Positions 43,207 through 52,975 are shown, numbered from the stretch's first letter. The stretch: 53,163 nucleotides of DNA from Burkholderiales bacterium (GCA_016200895.1 JACQDX010000136.1:1-53163); one strand, 5' to 3'. The notes: generated by a model from the letters alone, not told the origin. Translations and numbers: made by a program.

Positions 43207-45866
43207 AAGCAAGAGCCCAGGTTTTCTGTACTGCTGAATCCTATTTGTCCGCCCATTTTTTCTATCATGGTTTTACTCAGGCTGAGACCCAGGCCAGTGC
43301 CTGCATATTTGCGGGCGGCCTTGGCATCTTCCTGGGTAAATTTCTGGAAGATACTGCTCTTGAATTCTTCTGAAATACCTATGCCATAATCTTGTACTTC
43401 TATGCGTATCTGATCGTACTCCGTCATGGCACGCACATTGATTTGTCCATGTGGCCGTGAGAACTTGATGGCATTCGACAGCAAGTTGGACAAAACTTGT
43501 ACAAAACGCTGCGAATCCACACGAACCAATGCAGAATGGTACACCTGCGTTTCATACTGTATGCCTATGTCGAAACTTTGCGCATATCCCTGATTTGACT
43601 GCAAAGTGCTGTCTATCAATTCTGCCAGTGGCAGTGTTTCGAAATGGAATTGCATGCTGCCATATTCGAGTTTTTCAAAGTCCAGCAAATCATTGATCAG
43701 TGTCGTCAGGCGCTTGGCATTGTCATTCGCCATCACCAGCATGGATTGTGCTTTTTCCGGGATTTCACCAGCAACACCACCTACCAGAAGACCTAGCACG
43801 CCACGGATAGAAGTCAGTGGTGTGCGCAATTCATGGGAGACGGCAGAGACAAATTCTGTCTTGAGTTTCTCCACCCGTTTTTTCTCGGACAGGTCATGCA
43901 CAATAATGACGTACAAGACTTGCAAGCCCAGGCGCACGCGCGTAATTGCCAGTTCTACCGGTACATCCTGACCATCTTTTTGCTTGGCCAGCAATTCTCT
44001 GCGCTCACTTTTTCCTGCCACTTCAAATTGTTTTTCACGGTCGGTTGTACGCAAATGTGTAGTCAGGAATTGCAGTGATTCAGGATCCGGGAAAAGGCTG
44101 AACATGTTCCTGCCACGCAGACTGCCATGGGCATACTTCAACAAGACTTCTGCAGAACGGTTGGCGGATTCTATAAGACCGTTTTCATTCGTGGTCAAGA
44201 TGCCTTCGGCTGCGTTATCGAGTACCGTACGCAGGCGTTCTTCACTATCATGCAGTTCAGCCGTTCTTTGTGCGACCAGGCTTTCTATGCCAAAGGTATG
44301 GGCCGTTGCCACCAATAGATATGCACCCAGCAAGCCAGTGAACAGCAGGCCACCTATCATGGTGATCCAGGTAATCCAGGCGACATGGGTGCGCCAGTAT
44401 TCTGATGAAGGTTGTGCCAGCAAGGCAAATTGTCGGCCACCAAAATTGATGGTGGACTGGAACAGATAACTCTGGTTCAGCCCGGTGATTTCATCGATGA
44501 ACGTTCCCTTTTTGCCAGGGTAAGAAAGATCATAAAATTTGATGCGCACGCTGCGCATGTCTTCATTGGAGAGAATTTCTCTGACCACGTCAGCCATGCG
44601 TATCATACTGACCGCTACACCTGAAAAAGCGACCTTCCTTTGCTCCATGTTCTCTTGCGGTTTGCCATTTTCATAGACTGGCGCAAATAAAAGCACATGC
44701 AATTGTTCCCGGCCATCGGTCTCATTGAAAATCAAGGGGTCGGTGACTGTCAGATGGCCGCTGTCGCGTGCATCTTCTATGGCGATTCTGCGTGCAGTGG
44801 TTGACCCCATGTCATAACCAAACATCTGGTGATTATCGAAGAAGGGTTCTATGTAGCGGACGGGATAGTATTCATCCCTGACGCTGGCTTCAACGAGTTG
44901 CTGAAATTCATTCATCTCCTGTATCTGGTAATTGGCAAAACCTTCGCGCAGCACGGTCACTTCAAAGCTTTGTCGCTGCTGCAGATCGACCCTGGGGACC
45001 CAGGAAAGGAAGGAAATGGCTTTCTGGCTTTGCAGGTTATGGCTGACAAAGGTGGCAAAATCGCTGCGGCTGACTTGCATGGAGCTGGCATACAAGCGCT
45101 CAATATTGCGCATGATGTCGGCATGCGTATCGAGCTTGTTTTGCAGGTTCTGGCCTATGCGTTCAGCTTTCAAGCGGAATTCAAGTTGTTGTTTTTGCTC
45201 TTCCCGGTAACGGGTAAAGGCAAATGCAGTAATTACCAGCATCAGGCAGATCAGCAATGGCACCAGCACGCTCCAGCGTCTGGCATACCAGATTTCGCGT
45301 GGCTTGCCATAGATCACCATGATGATAGGCGCAATAGTCAGGACGCCAAAGGTGTCACCTATCCACCAGCCTATCCAGTTATTGAGAAAATCCTGCCAGG
45401 GTATGACGCCTAGCGCGCCCAGGGCGGTGACGCTGATGCTGGCATTGACCAGGCAAGCAACGATGCCGCCATAAATGAAAAACTGGAAAATTGCCTTGTC
45501 TGAGTCCAGCGCCAGGTTGTCCTGTAATTTTTTCAGGACTAGTTTGCAGCCTACGAAGGCTTGCAAGGTGGCACCCGCAGCAACGATGGTTGATGCAATC
45601 AATGAATTGGTATTGATGTCACCAAAAATACTCTGATTGATGAGTAAATTGGCAATAAATGCGCCGACTGCCACGCCAGGCAAGAGACGGTAGCCACCGG
45701 CCAGGACCATGCCCAGTGCTACACCTGCGGAAGGGTAGATGGCGATGGAATAACCAGGTGGGATGGCTAGCAGCAGGGAAAGGCGTCCAAGTGTCGCATA
45801 CAGGATGACAAGCACCAGCATTTGCCATAGTAGTTGTCGCGTATCACTTTGCGGTGTTGAACGCAT
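43119..45866 (-). CDS. Hybrid-sensor-type histidine kinase: MASE1-CHASE-PAS-HisKA-HATPase
   Basis: A 915-residue membrane kinase. Residues 12-215 are a multi-helix MASE1 sensor; 250-440 a periplasmic CHASE domain (FLSWVPRVD, RDEYYPVRYIEPF, DMGSTTARR); a further helix near 495; a PAS domain (530-640: NAAEGILTTNENGLIESAN); HisKA with phosphorylated His678 in SAVSHELRTPLTSIRG; and an ATPase with LLSNAIKFS, DYGIGIS and GTGLGLSLSK. No receiver domain is fused and no response regulator is adjacent. After the usual end (FYIILPL) it has an Ala/Thr tail of about 20 residues read from the overlap with the epimerase gene. AGGGAAGG precedes the ATG; the gene follows the GspE-like gene by 23 bp. Confidence 0.93.
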   Translation of the reverse strand: MRSTPQSDTRQLLWQMLVLVILYATLGRLSLLLAIPPGYSIAIYPSAGVALGMVLAGGYRLLPGVAVGAFIANLLINQSIFGDINTNSLIASTIVAAGATLQAFVGCKLVLKKLQDNLALDSDKAIFQFFIYGGIVACLVNASISVTALGALGVIPWQDFLNNWIGWWIGDTFGVLTIAPIIMVIYGKPREIWYARRWSVLVPLLICLMLVITAFAFTRYREEQKQQLEFRLKAERIGQNLQNKLDTHADIMRNIERLYASSMQVSRSDFATFVSHNLQSQKAISFLSWVPRVDLQQRQSFEVTVLREGFANYQIQEMNEFQQLVEASVRDEYYPVRYIEPFFDNHQMFGYDMGSTTARRIAIEDARDSGHLTVTDPLIFNETDGREQLHVLLFAPVYENGKPQENMEQRKVAFSGVAVSMIRMADVVREILSNEDMRSVRIKFYDLSYPGKKGTFIDEITGLNQSYLFQSTINFGGRQFALLAQPSSEYWRTHVAWITWITMIGGLLFTGLLGAYLLVATAHTFGIESLVAQRTAELHDSEERLRTVLDNAAEGILTTNENGLIESANRSAEVLLKYAHGSLRGRNMFSLFPDPESLQFLTTHLRTTDREKQFEVAGKSERRELLAKQKDGQDVPVELAITRVRLGLQVLYVIIVHDLSEKKRVEKLKTEFVSAVSHELRTPLTSIRGVLGLLVGGVAGEIPEKAQSMLVMANDNAKRLTTLINDLLDFEKLEYGSMQFHFETLPLAELIDSTLQSNQGYAQSFDIGIQYETQVYHSALVRVDSQRFVQVLSNLLSNAIKFSRPHGQINVRAMTEYDQIRIEVQDYGIGISEEFKSSIFQKFTQEDAKAARKYAGTGLGLSLSKTMIEKMGGQIGFSSTENLGSCFYIILPLVVATTTAADSTVAAFTPSATEA

Positions 45867-45889
45867 CCCAGCCTTCCCTGAAGACTATG

Positions 45890-47671
45890 CTAGATCAGTG
45901 ATGAAGTGACTTTCAATACCTCATCTGCCGTGGTAACACCTTCGATGATCTTATATGCGCCCGCAATGCGCAAGGGTTTCATGTCATCCTTGATGCTTTG
46001 TGCACGCAGGGCGTGGATATCAGCACTTTCCGTAATCAGTTTGCTGAAAGGCAGGCTGACCGTCAGCAATTCATATAAACCGGTACGTCCCATGAAACCG
46101 GTTTGGCGACATTCCGGGCAACCGACAGGTTTGTAGATTTTTTCGGGTTTGCTGATGCCCCAGCCTTCGGTCAGGGTATCCCAGACTGCATCCTGTAATT
46201 CACCTTCAGGCGATTTGCAGTGTATGCACAAGGTTCTGACCAGACGCTGGGCCAGGATGCCGATGATGGTTGCTTCCAGTAAATAATAAGGGACACCCAG
46301 TTCCAGCAGACGCATGATGGCTGATGGCGCATCATTGGTATGCAGGGTGGACAAAACCAAGTGACCCGTCAGCGCGGCCTGTATGGCCATCTCGGCAGTT
46401 GGCAAATCGCGTATCTCACCCACCATGATGATGTCAGGATCCTGACGCATGAGGGCGCGTATGCCATCGGCAAAACTCAGGTCTATGGAGGACTGCACCT
46501 GCATCTGGTTGAACGAGCCCTCTACCATCTCGATAGGGTCTTCGACGGTACAGACATTCACATCGGGTGTCGCGAGCGCTTTCAGGGTGGTGTACAGGGT
46601 GGTGGTTTTACCGGAACCAGTAGGTCCTGTCACCAGGATAATGCCATGCGGTTTGCTGGTCAGGTGGTCCCAGCGCTTGGCGTCATTCAGAGGGAAACCC
46701 AGTTCTGGCAGGGTCTTGACGACGACTTCAGGATCAAAAATACGCATGACCATTTTTTCGCCGAACACCGTGGGCAGGGTGGATAGACGTAATTCAACTT
46801 CCTGGCCTTCGCTGGTGCGTGTCTTGATACGGCCATCCTGGGGGCGGCGTTTTTCGATCACGTCCATGCGACCCAGCAATTTGATACGGGCCGTCATGGC
46901 GATCATGATGGTGGCTGGCACCTGATAGACCTGGTGCAAGACGCCGTCAATACGGAAACGGATGACCGAAATATCGCGCTTGGGTTCCAGGTGAATATCT
47001 GATGCACGCTGGTCAAAGGCAAATTGCCACAGCCAGTCAACGATATTAACGATGTGCTGGTCATTCGCGTCAACCTGTTTATTGGTCTTGCCGATCTCGA
47101 TCAGTTGCTCAAAGTTCTGGCGCAAATTGGTGTCATTTTTATTTGATTTGCGCGCATCCTTGATGGATTTGGCCAGAGAGAAGAACTGGACGATGTATTG
47201 CGAAATCTCCAGCGGGTTCGCCAGCACCAGGCGAATTTCCTTGCGGCTGAATTTCAGTATTTCATCTTGCCATTCGGTATTGAATGGCTCTGTCGTTGCG
47301 ACGACGACGACATTGGCCGTAGACTCCACTGGCAGGATGTTGAAGCGTGTCGCATAGGAGGCAGACATGACATCTGATACGCTGGTGAAATCAATCTTCA
47401 AGGGATCAATGCGGTAAAAAGGCAAATTCACCTTGGCGGCGGCCCATTCTGTCAGCCAATCCAGCGTCAGCAAAATATGCGGGGAAATTGCCGAATGCAA
47501 TCTGGCCTGCGCTACCGCAGTCAATGGATGCATGCTGGCCGGGCCATTTTTTAACAAGCCCTGGGTCGCGTGGAACTGGGTCTTGGCTTCATCTTTAAGG
47601 ACGATGCCGTCTGCCATCAACCAGGTGAAAATTTGTTGCAGATTCAAGCTGCGGTGAGTGGGTTTATTCAT
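45890..47671 (-). CDS. GspE/PilB-like secretion ATPase
   Basis: A 593-residue protein. The N-terminal 150 residues are a T2SSE-N-like domain (FYRIDPLKIDFTSVSDVM). The ATPase core has Walker A GPTGSGKTTT at about 348-357, Asp box region VCTVEDPIEMVEGSFNQMQV, Walker B with IIMVGEIRD, and His box LSTLHTNDAPSAI. Zinc tetracysteine motif CIHC...CPEC is present. This class drives type II secretion or type IV pilus assembly. No pilin, secretin or inner-membrane platform gene lies in the window, so it is an orphan within view. It sits between the spermidine-synthase-like and kinase genes, with gaps of 34 and 23 bp, suggesting one transcript. Confidence 0.94.
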   Translation of the reverse strand: MNKPTHRSLNLQQIFTWLMADGIVLKDEAKTQFHATQGLLKNGPASMHPLTAVAQARLHSAISPHILLTLDWLTEWAAAKVNLPFYRIDPLKIDFTSVSDVMSASYATRFNILPVESTANVVVVATTEPFNTEWQDEILKFSRKEIRLVLANPLEISQYIVQFFSLAKSIKDARKSNKNDTNLRQNFEQLIEIGKTNKQVDANDQHIVNIVDWLWQFAFDQRASDIHLEPKRDISVIRFRIDGVLHQVYQVPATIMIAMTARIKLLGRMDVIEKRRPQDGRIKTRTSEGQEVELRLSTLPTVFGEKMVMRIFDPEVVVKTLPELGFPLNDAKRWDHLTSKPHGIILVTGPTGSGKTTTLYTTLKALATPDVNVCTVEDPIEMVEGSFNQMQVQSSIDLSFADGIRALMRQDPDIIMVGEIRDLPTAEMAIQAALTGHLVLSTLHTNDAPSAIMRLLELGVPYYLLEATIIGILAQRLVRTLCIHCKSPEGELQDAVWDTLTEGWGISKPEKIYKPVGCPECRQTGFMGRTGLYELLTVSLPFSKLITESADIHALRAQSIKDDMKPLRIAGAYKIIEGVTTADEVLKVTSSLI

Positions 47672-47705
47672 GCTATCTGGCCGTTTCCATCAATTTATTT
47701 TGGAA

Positions 47706-48524
47706 TTATTTTGGATCACAGGCTGCCTTGAGCCCGTTCACCCAGGATTTCGCTGGTAATTTGGTATTCGCCTTGATCTGGTCTGCTTTCTCATACAGGT
47801 CAGGAAAATTCAATGCGGGTTTGCGCTTGAAGGCCAGGGCAACGACATTACCATCATGGACTTCTGGCAGGCACAACACCGTATCAAAGGCAAAGCGCAT
47901 GGCTTTCAGGTTACGTGCATAGCTAGGGTGGTCACCAAACAGGTTGACCGTTAATATGCCTTCATCCTTGAGGCAGCTCGCACAGGCTTGATAAAATTCG
48001 GCACTGTCGAGCACTGGGCCACGTGCGGTGGCGTCATACAAATCCACTTGCATGGCATCAACATGACCATGGTTATTGTCATCATTGACAAAATCCAGTG
48101 CGTCCATTTCCAGTACTTGCAGGCGCTCGTCATTGGCTGGCAATTTGAACATACTTTCACAAATAGCAATGACCGAGGGATTGAGTTCTACAGCCGTCAC
48201 TGCCGCTTCTTCAAACTGGCGGTAACAGAACTTGGTCAATGCACCTGTACCCAGGCCCAATTGCACCAGATTTTGTGGAGCGTCGATAAACAGCATCCAG
48301 GCCATCATTTGTTGTGCATATTCGAGTTCGATCGCGTCCGGCTTGCGCAGGCGCATGGCCCCCTGTACCCATTCGGTACCAAAATGCAAAAAGCGCACCC
48401 CATCCATTTCCGACAGGGTGACTGGAGCAAATTTGGGTTTGCGGTTGGCTTTCTTGGGCGCTGCAGCCGTGGGGCCTGACCTGTGGTTGGCCTCGGCTTC
48501 TATGGATTTTCGTTTGATTAGCAT
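47706..48524 (-). CDS. Spermidine-synthase-like methyltransferase-fold protein
   Basis: A 272-residue protein. After a basic N-terminus (about 30 residues, PKKANRKPKFAPV) it has the spermidine synthase-type Rossmann core: LVQLGLGTGALTKFCYRQF, VTAVELNPSVIAI, VLEMDALDFVNDD and MQVDLYDATARGP. The usual spermidine-synthase aminopropyl-binding Asp-Tyr motifs are not clear, so the true reaction may differ. GGAGG lies 13 bases before the ATG. It is first in a minus-strand run with the GspE-like ATPase and histidine kinase. Confidence 0.82.
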   Translation of the reverse strand: MLIKRKSIEAEANHRSGPTAAAPKKANRKPKFAPVTLSEMDGVRFLHFGTEWVQGAMRLRKPDAIELEYAQQMMAWMLFIDAPQNLVQLGLGTGALTKFCYRQFEEAAVTAVELNPSVIAICESMFKLPANDERLQVLEMDALDFVNDDNNHGHVDAMQVDLYDATARGPVLDSAEFYQACASCLKDEGILTVNLFGDHPSYARNLKAMRFAFDTVLCLPEVHDGNVVALAFKRKPALNFPDLYEKADQIKANTKLPAKSWVNGLKAACDPK

Positions 48525-48661
48525 TCGCTTATTTTAACCTCCATAGTGTTTATGGAAAGCAAATTTACATCATTCATACAAGTTGTAATAAATTTTGACT
48601 GAAAAAGCTGCAAAAATTTGCTTTTCCTGTAGCGCCAGACGTGGGGGAATGTGCTTGCGCT

Positions 48662-48690
48662 AGAACTCAATGCGATTGATGAAATGAATT
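48662..48690. repeat. Remnant resembling the ends of the 24769-25033 repeat
   Basis: AGAACTCA (48662-48669) matches the start of that repeat, ATGCG follows, and ATTGATGAAATGA (48675-48687) matches its right end exactly. It looks like two ends joined after an internal deletion, right against the glycosylase stop codon. It could be a coincidence of short matches. Confidence 0.35.
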
Positions 48691-49215
48691 TCAAGGAGTG
48701 ACAGGTCCAAGTTCGACTTGCCAGTCTCTAAGTTTCTCTTCAAAATTGCGCATCGCATAAGCGGGTGAGGATGAGGGAAGTATCGCCGTCAGATAGCCAC
48801 GCTGCTTGAAGTAAGCTGCCATTTTGCCTGCAGTCTGACCATTGAAACAAAGCTTGCGCAATTGTGGATGACTGGCTTGCAGGCCGCTGAAATCATTCAG
48901 CTTGCCTTCGCGTATCGCCGAATCCAGACTGCCTGCGCGTACGCAGGAATGAAATACATCCCATAGACCGATACCATGCGCCAGCAAGCCTTGCAGGCGT
49001 TGCTCATAATCCAGGCTGACCAAGTCTGTGCCCAGTGATGCAGAAACCAGACGCCAGAACTGGTTTTGCTTAAAGGCATAGTATTGCGTTGCATCGAGTG
49101 AAGCAACGCCGGGGAAGCTGCCGAGTATCAGTGTGTGCGTATCCTGGTTCACCACAGGCGGGAAACCTTTTAGCAAGGGAGATTGTGTCGTCGTGATCAA
49201 GTCAGGTGTTTTCAT
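48691..49215 (-). CDS. DNA-deoxyinosine glycosylase (uracil-DNA-glycosylase superfamily)
   Basis: A 174-residue protein of the hypoxanthine-DNA-glycosylase/family 6 type: THTLILGSFPGVASL (motif 1), FKQNQFWRLVSASLG, YEQRLQGLLAHGIGLWDV, and the C-terminal catalytic-loop region LTAILPSSSPAYA. These enzymes remove deaminated purines (hypoxanthine) from DNA. No other repair gene is adjacent. A repeat remnant (48662-48690) abuts its stop. Confidence 0.92.
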   Translation of the reverse strand: MKTPDLITTTQSPLLKGFPPVVNQDTHTLILGSFPGVASLDATQYYAFKQNQFWRLVSASLGTDLVSLDYEQRLQGLLAHGIGLWDVFHSCVRAGSLDSAIREGKLNDFSGLQASHPQLRKLCFNGQTAGKMAAYFKQRGYLTAILPSSSPAYAMRNFEEKLRDWQVELGPVTP

Positions 49216-49338
49216 GCAGCTAATATCTGGTCGGCTTTCAGGATAACAAGTAGATGGCTTTACTACGTGATACCGTTTCCATATCTGCCTCAGTGCTCAT
49301 CGGTGCAAATGGAGCTTGAAAAACTTTGTGACAAAATT

Positions 49339-49374
49339 CATGCTGGCTAACGACCAGCATGTCTGGTCGTTTTT
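49339..49374 (+). terminator. Overlapping alternative hairpins with a T-run upstream of the DUF3016 gene
   Basis: CATGCTGG (49339-49346) can pair with CCAGCATG (49354-49361); alternatively ACGACCAG (49350-49357) pairs with CTGGTCGT (49363-49370) followed by TTTTT. The two hairpins exclude each other, as in an attenuator, or the second simply ends a small RNA. It lies 77 bp before the DUF3016 ATG; an extended -10 (TGC-TATAGT, 49419-49427) between them could start DUF3016 transcription on its own. Confidence 0.55.
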
Positions 49375-49450
49375 GCATTCATGGACTATTCTTGAATTAC
49401 GGAAAATCTTGCAGTACTTGCTATAGTAGAATGAATCAGGAGGTGAGAAA

Positions 49451-49957
49451 ATGAAATTAATTTTTAGCACAGTGTTTTTGGCTGCTGTGATGACGATGCA
49501 GGTACAAGCAGGTGAAGTGAAAGTCACCTGGCAAGAGCCCGAGAAGTTTACTGATATTCGCCCCGGCAATGAATCCAAATCAGGCTTCCAGGAACGCATG
49601 ATCAAGGAACTTGACCAGATATTTGCCGACCTGGCAAAAAAATTGCCAGATGCTTACCAATGGGATGTGACAGTCACCGATGTTGACCTGGCTGGCGATG
49701 TGCGTCCATTTTTCCGTAATACCGTTGGCGACATACGGGTCATCAAGGACTTGTACTGGCCGCGTATGACTTTCAGTTTTAACTTGAAAGACGAAAAAGG
49801 TAAAAGCATCGCCGCTGGTACAGAAAATATCAAGGATATGAACTTCCTCATGCGTTCCGGTCTGGCCACTGGCAATTCCAGCTTTCGCTATGAAGAGCAG
49901 ATGTTGCGTGACTGGTTTGCCAAACAGCAGCGTGACAAGATTTTTCCTTCACGCTGA
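49451..49957 (+). CDS. DUF3016 family periplasmic protein
   Basis: A 168-residue protein with a very strong Shine-Dalgarno (AGGAGGTGA) and a signal peptide (KLIFSTVFLAAVMTMQVQAG). DUF3016 features: VKVTWQEPEKFTDIRPGNES, FQERMIKELDQIFADLAKKLPD, LEVTVTDVDLAGDV-like stretch (here WDVTVTDVDLAGDV), DIRVIKDLYWPRM and a C-terminal YEEQMLRDWF. Function is not known. It ends at a terminator shared with htpG. Confidence 0.93.
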   Translation: MKLIFSTVFLAAVMTMQVQAGEVKVTWQEPEKFTDIRPGNESKSGFQERMIKELDQIFADLAKKLPDAYQWDVTVTDVDLAGDVRPFFRNTVGDIRVIKDLYWPRMTFSFNLKDEKGKSIAAGTENIKDMNFLMRSGLATGNSSFRYEEQMLRDWFAKQQRDKIFPSR

Positions 49958-49974
49958 AGTTGTTCACATCACAT

Positions 49975-50006
49975 AAAAAAACGGACTCGATAGCGAGTCC
50001 GTTTTT
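49975..50006. terminator. Convergent terminator between DUF3016 and htpG
   Basis: ACGGACTCG, ATAG loop, CGAGTCCGT, with A- and T-runs on the two sides; works for both genes. Confidence 0.95.
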
Positions 50007-50030
50007 CATTGAGCCTGGCTACAAACGAGC

Positions 50031-51938
50031 TTACTTACTCAGCAACATCTCATTCAGACGCTTCACAAAACCGCTAGGGTCTGTGAGATGGCCGCCTTCT
50101 GCCAGTAAAGCCTGGTCAAACAAGAGGTGTGCCCAGTCATCGAACTTGGCCTCTTCATACTTGAGTTTCTGTACCAAAGGATGGTCAGGATTGACTTCGA
50201 GGATAGGCTTGGAGTCAGGCGCGCTCTGACCCGCGGCCTTCAACATGCGGGCCAGGTTACCGGACAAATCATGTTCATCAGCCACCAGGCAGGCAGGGGA
50301 ATCAGTCAGACGGAAAGTCACGCGTACATCCTTGGCTTTATCTGCCAGGGCAGTTTTCATTTTCTCGACCAGGTCTTTGAACTCGGTCTGCGTTTCTTCA
50401 TGCTGTTTCTTCTCTGTTTCATCTTCCAGTTGACCCAGGTCCAGGCCACCTTTGGCGACAGACGCCAGTTCCTTGCCTTCGAAGTCATTCAGGAAGGAGA
50501 GCATCCATTCATCGACACGGTCAGTCAGCAGCAGAACTTCGACACCTTTTTTGCGGAAGATTTCCAGATGCGGGCTGTTCTTGGCAGTCGCATAGCTTTC
50601 AGCCGTAACATAGTAAATCTTGTCCTGGCCTTCTTTGGCGCGGCTCAGGTAATCTGCCAGTGACACGTTCTGTACATCGCTGTCATTGTGGGTAGAGGCA
50701 AAGCGCAAGAGCTTGGCGATGCGCTCTTTGTTGGCACTGTCTTCACCAACGCCTTCTTTCAGGACCTGACCAAATTCTTTCCAGAATGTGGTGTACTTGT
50801 CTTGCTTCTCTTTAGCGTCGTCACCGTCAGCATTTGCCAGGTCTTCCAGCATACCCAGTACGCGCTTGGTCGAGCCTTCGCGTATTGCCTTGATGTCACG
50901 GCTTTCCTGCAGGATTTCGCGTGAGACATTCAAAGGCAGGTCATTTGAATCAATGACGCCTTTAACAAAGCGCAGGTAGACTGGCATCAATTGTTCTGCA
51001 TCATCCATGATGAAGACACGTTTGACGTACAGCTTGATGCCGCCGCGTTTGTTGCGGTCCCACATGTCAAACGGTGCGCGTGCCGGGATATACAGCAACT
51101 GCGTATATTCGCTGCGGCCTTCAACGCGGTTATGGGTATGCGTCAGTGGTGCAGAGTAATCATGCGAGACATGCTTGTAGAATTCATCGTATTGCTCAGG
51201 TGTGATCTCAGACTTGCTGCGAGCCCACAAGGCACTGGCCTGGTTGATGGTTTCCAGGTCGTCTTTCAAGACCTGTTCTTTTTTCTCTTCATCCCATTCT
51301 TCTTTCTGCATCTTGATAGGCAGGGAGATATGGTCGGAATAAGTACGGATGATGGATTTGAGCTTCCATGCAGACAGGAACTCATCTTCGCCTTCACGCA
51401 GGTGTAAGGTAATGCTGGTACCACGGCCTTCCTTGACGATATCTTCGACGCTAAAGTCGCCTGCACCTTCGGATTCCCAGCGTACAGCCTGGTCTGCAGG
51501 CAGACCGGCTCGACGGGTTTCTACGGTGATGCGGTCGGCAACGATAAAGCCAGAATAAAAACCAACGCCAAACTGGCCTATCATGGCTGCATCTTTTTGC
51601 TGGTCGCCAGACAATTTGCCGAAAAATTCTTTGGTGCCGGATTTGGCGATCGTGCCCAGATGTTCTATGGTATCTACCTTGCTCATGCCTATGCCGTTGT
51701 CGGCTATAGTAATGGTGCGGGCTTCTTTGTTGAAGCTGACCTGGATTTGCAGATCAGGATCGTGTTCAAACAGGCTGGCGTCATGGATGCCTTCAAAGCG
51801 CAATTTGTCGGATGCATCAGAAGCATTCGAGATCAGTTCGCGCAAAAAGATTTCCTTGTTTGAATACAAGGAATGAATCATCAACTGCAAGAGTTGTTTG
51901 ACTTCGGCCTGAAAGCCCAGGGTTTGTTTTTCTGACAT
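50031..51938 (-). CDS. htpG: Chaperone HtpG (bacterial Hsp90)
   Basis: ATG 51938 follows GAGGG and gives 635 residues, the usual length; the frame is open upstream to 52079 but that part is not Hsp90-like. ATP-binding motifs of the GHKL fold: [15 protein letters not shown] (with the Glu/Asn ATPase residues), [11 protein letters not shown], and [16 protein letters not shown]. The middle domain has the [12 protein letters not shown] block and the [11 protein letters not shown] segment; the C-terminal dimer domain ends with DQALLAEGG. It is a heat-shock chaperone acting in the cytoplasm. Upstream a sigma-32-like promoter fits its known regulation. Confidence 0.98.
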   Translation of the reverse strand: MSEKQTLGFQAEVKQLLQLMIHSLYSNKEIFLRELISNASDASDKLRFEGIHDASLFEHDPDLQIQVSFNKEARTITIADNGIGMSKVDTIEHLGTIAKSGTKEFFGKLSGDQQKDAAMIGQFGVGFYSGFIVADRITVETRRAGLPADQAVRWESEGAGDFSVEDIVKEGRGTSITLHLREGEDEFLSAWKLKSIIRTYSDHISLPIKMQKEEWDEEKKEQVLKDDLETINQASALWARSKSEITPEQYDEFYKHVSHDYSAPLTHTHNRVEGRSEYTQLLYIPARAPFDMWDRNKRGGIKLYVKRVFIMDDAEQLMPVYLRFVKGVIDSNDLPLNVSREILQESRDIKAIREGSTKRVLGMLEDLANADGDDAKEKQDKYTTFWKEFGQVLKEGVGEDSANKERIAKLLRFASTHNDSDVQNVSLADYLSRAKEGQDKIYYVTAESYATAKNSPHLEIFRKKGVEVLLLTDRVDEWMLSFLNDFEGKELASVAKGGLDLGQLEDETEKKQHEETQTEFKDLVEKMKTALADKAKDVRVTFRLTDSPACLVADEHDLSGNLARMLKAAGQSAPDSKPILEVNPDHPLVQKLKYEEAKFDDWAHLLFDQALLAEGGHLTDPSGFVKRLNEMLLSK

Positions 51939-52021
51939 GGTTTCCCTCAAAGATTTCTTTAGTAGTGGTGGCAATCGCTTGCCTGCTGCTTTTTTTGTGC
52001 AACATTGCTTTAGCAGGTGGA

Positions 52022-52049
52022 AGGTGAGGCCGCTTTGGTAGATTTCAAG
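52022..52049 (-). promoter_or_regulatory. Sigma-32 (heat-shock) promoter-like sequence for htpG
   Basis: On the minus strand: CTTGAAA (52049-52043), a 13-bp spacer, then CCTCACCT (52029-52022). This is close to the heat-shock consensus CTTGAAA-N11-15-CCCCATNT, perfect in the -35 and partial in the -10. The leader would be about 80 nt. Confidence 0.6.
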
Positions 52050-52216
52050 ATGATTGTTTAAAAGGCATGGAAATGGCACATCTTAATCCTTGAAACACAG
52101 GGAGATTTGTAATTTTTGCAAAAAATCACTAAACTTCCTTTGATCAATGGTGATTAATACTGATTAGCCGGTACCTATTTCTTTGATATTTAAATGGTCA
52201 TGGAGTCGCAGCGATA

Positions 52217-52975
52217 TTGCTTAAAGTGGCGGGTTTGCTTTGTTTATATCTGCTTTATGGGTATGCGCCCAGGCTTAGTGCGGCCAATCTCTATTTGACG
52301 GAAGTGGCTCCTTTTGCTTTTGTCAAAGATGTCAAAGGAGGTTATGACGGCATTAATGTACGCATAGCCAATGAGTTGCGCAGGCGATCCGGGGTATCTT
52401 TGGAACTGGTGGTAGTGCCCAGCGCCCGTCATATAGTGATGTTTCCGGCAGATAAAGAAGCTTATAGTATTTCCCAGGCAGAAAATTTTTCAAATCAGGA
52501 AGGCAGTTTCTTGTCTGAAGTAACGCAATTTCCTATTCTGGTGGTCGCACAGCGTGGTGCCGTACTGAAGAATTATGATGATCTGGTTTCCCTTTCCATG
52601 GAACGGGGCATAGGCATGATGCGTCGACTGAGCTACGGTACGTTTGGCCAGGACGAGCGCATCAGAAAAGTCGAAATCAATACACTGGAAAATGGCTTGC
52701 GCATGCTGGAGGCCGGACGCATCTCTGGCATCGTCGGTAGTCAGCCAGCTATTCTGGCCGCGGCAGAAAAAAGTGCGTTAGCAAACTCATTGGGTCCCAG
52801 TCTGGTTATTTCCTATGGCTCGCATGTCATGCGTGTCAGGCCAGAGTTTGCTTCCAGCGCGACTTCAAAAACCATCAGTGCGACTTTGCTGGCGATGAAA
52901 AATGACGGTAGCATAGCGCGCATACTCGATGATTTTTTGAAAGACACCAAGGCGGGTTCATCACTCGCAAAATAG
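52217..52975 (+). CDS. Orphan periplasmic substrate-binding protein (SBP_bac_3-like)
   Basis: A 252-residue protein beginning at TTG 52217, with GGAG about 11 bases upstream; no in-frame ATG fits. Signal peptide LLKVAGLLCLYLLYGYAPRLSA. Then the fold of small periplasmic binding proteins: GGYDGINVRIANELRRRSG, the SYGTFGQDERI block and NGLRMLEAGRISGIVGSQPAI. No transporter or sensor gene is attached. It differs from the similar orphan at 23123, with little sequence in common beyond the fold. Confidence 0.82.
   Translation: MLKVAGLLCLYLLYGYAPRLSAANLYLTEVAPFAFVKDVKGGYDGINVRIANELRRRSGVSLELVVVPSARHIVMFPADKEAYSISQAENFSNQEGSFLSEVTQFPILVVAQRGAVLKNYDDLVSLSMERGIGMMRRLSYGTFGQDERIRKVEINTLENGLRMLEAGRISGIVGSQPAILAAAEKSALANSLGPSLVISYGSHVMRVRPEFASSATSKTISATLLAMKNDGSIARILDDFLKDTKAGSSLAK

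Noticed and set aside
51939..52079. N-terminal extension of htpG to 52079
   Set aside because: The extra 47 residues are not Hsp90-like and the sigma-32-like promoter and GAGGG site favour ATG 51938.
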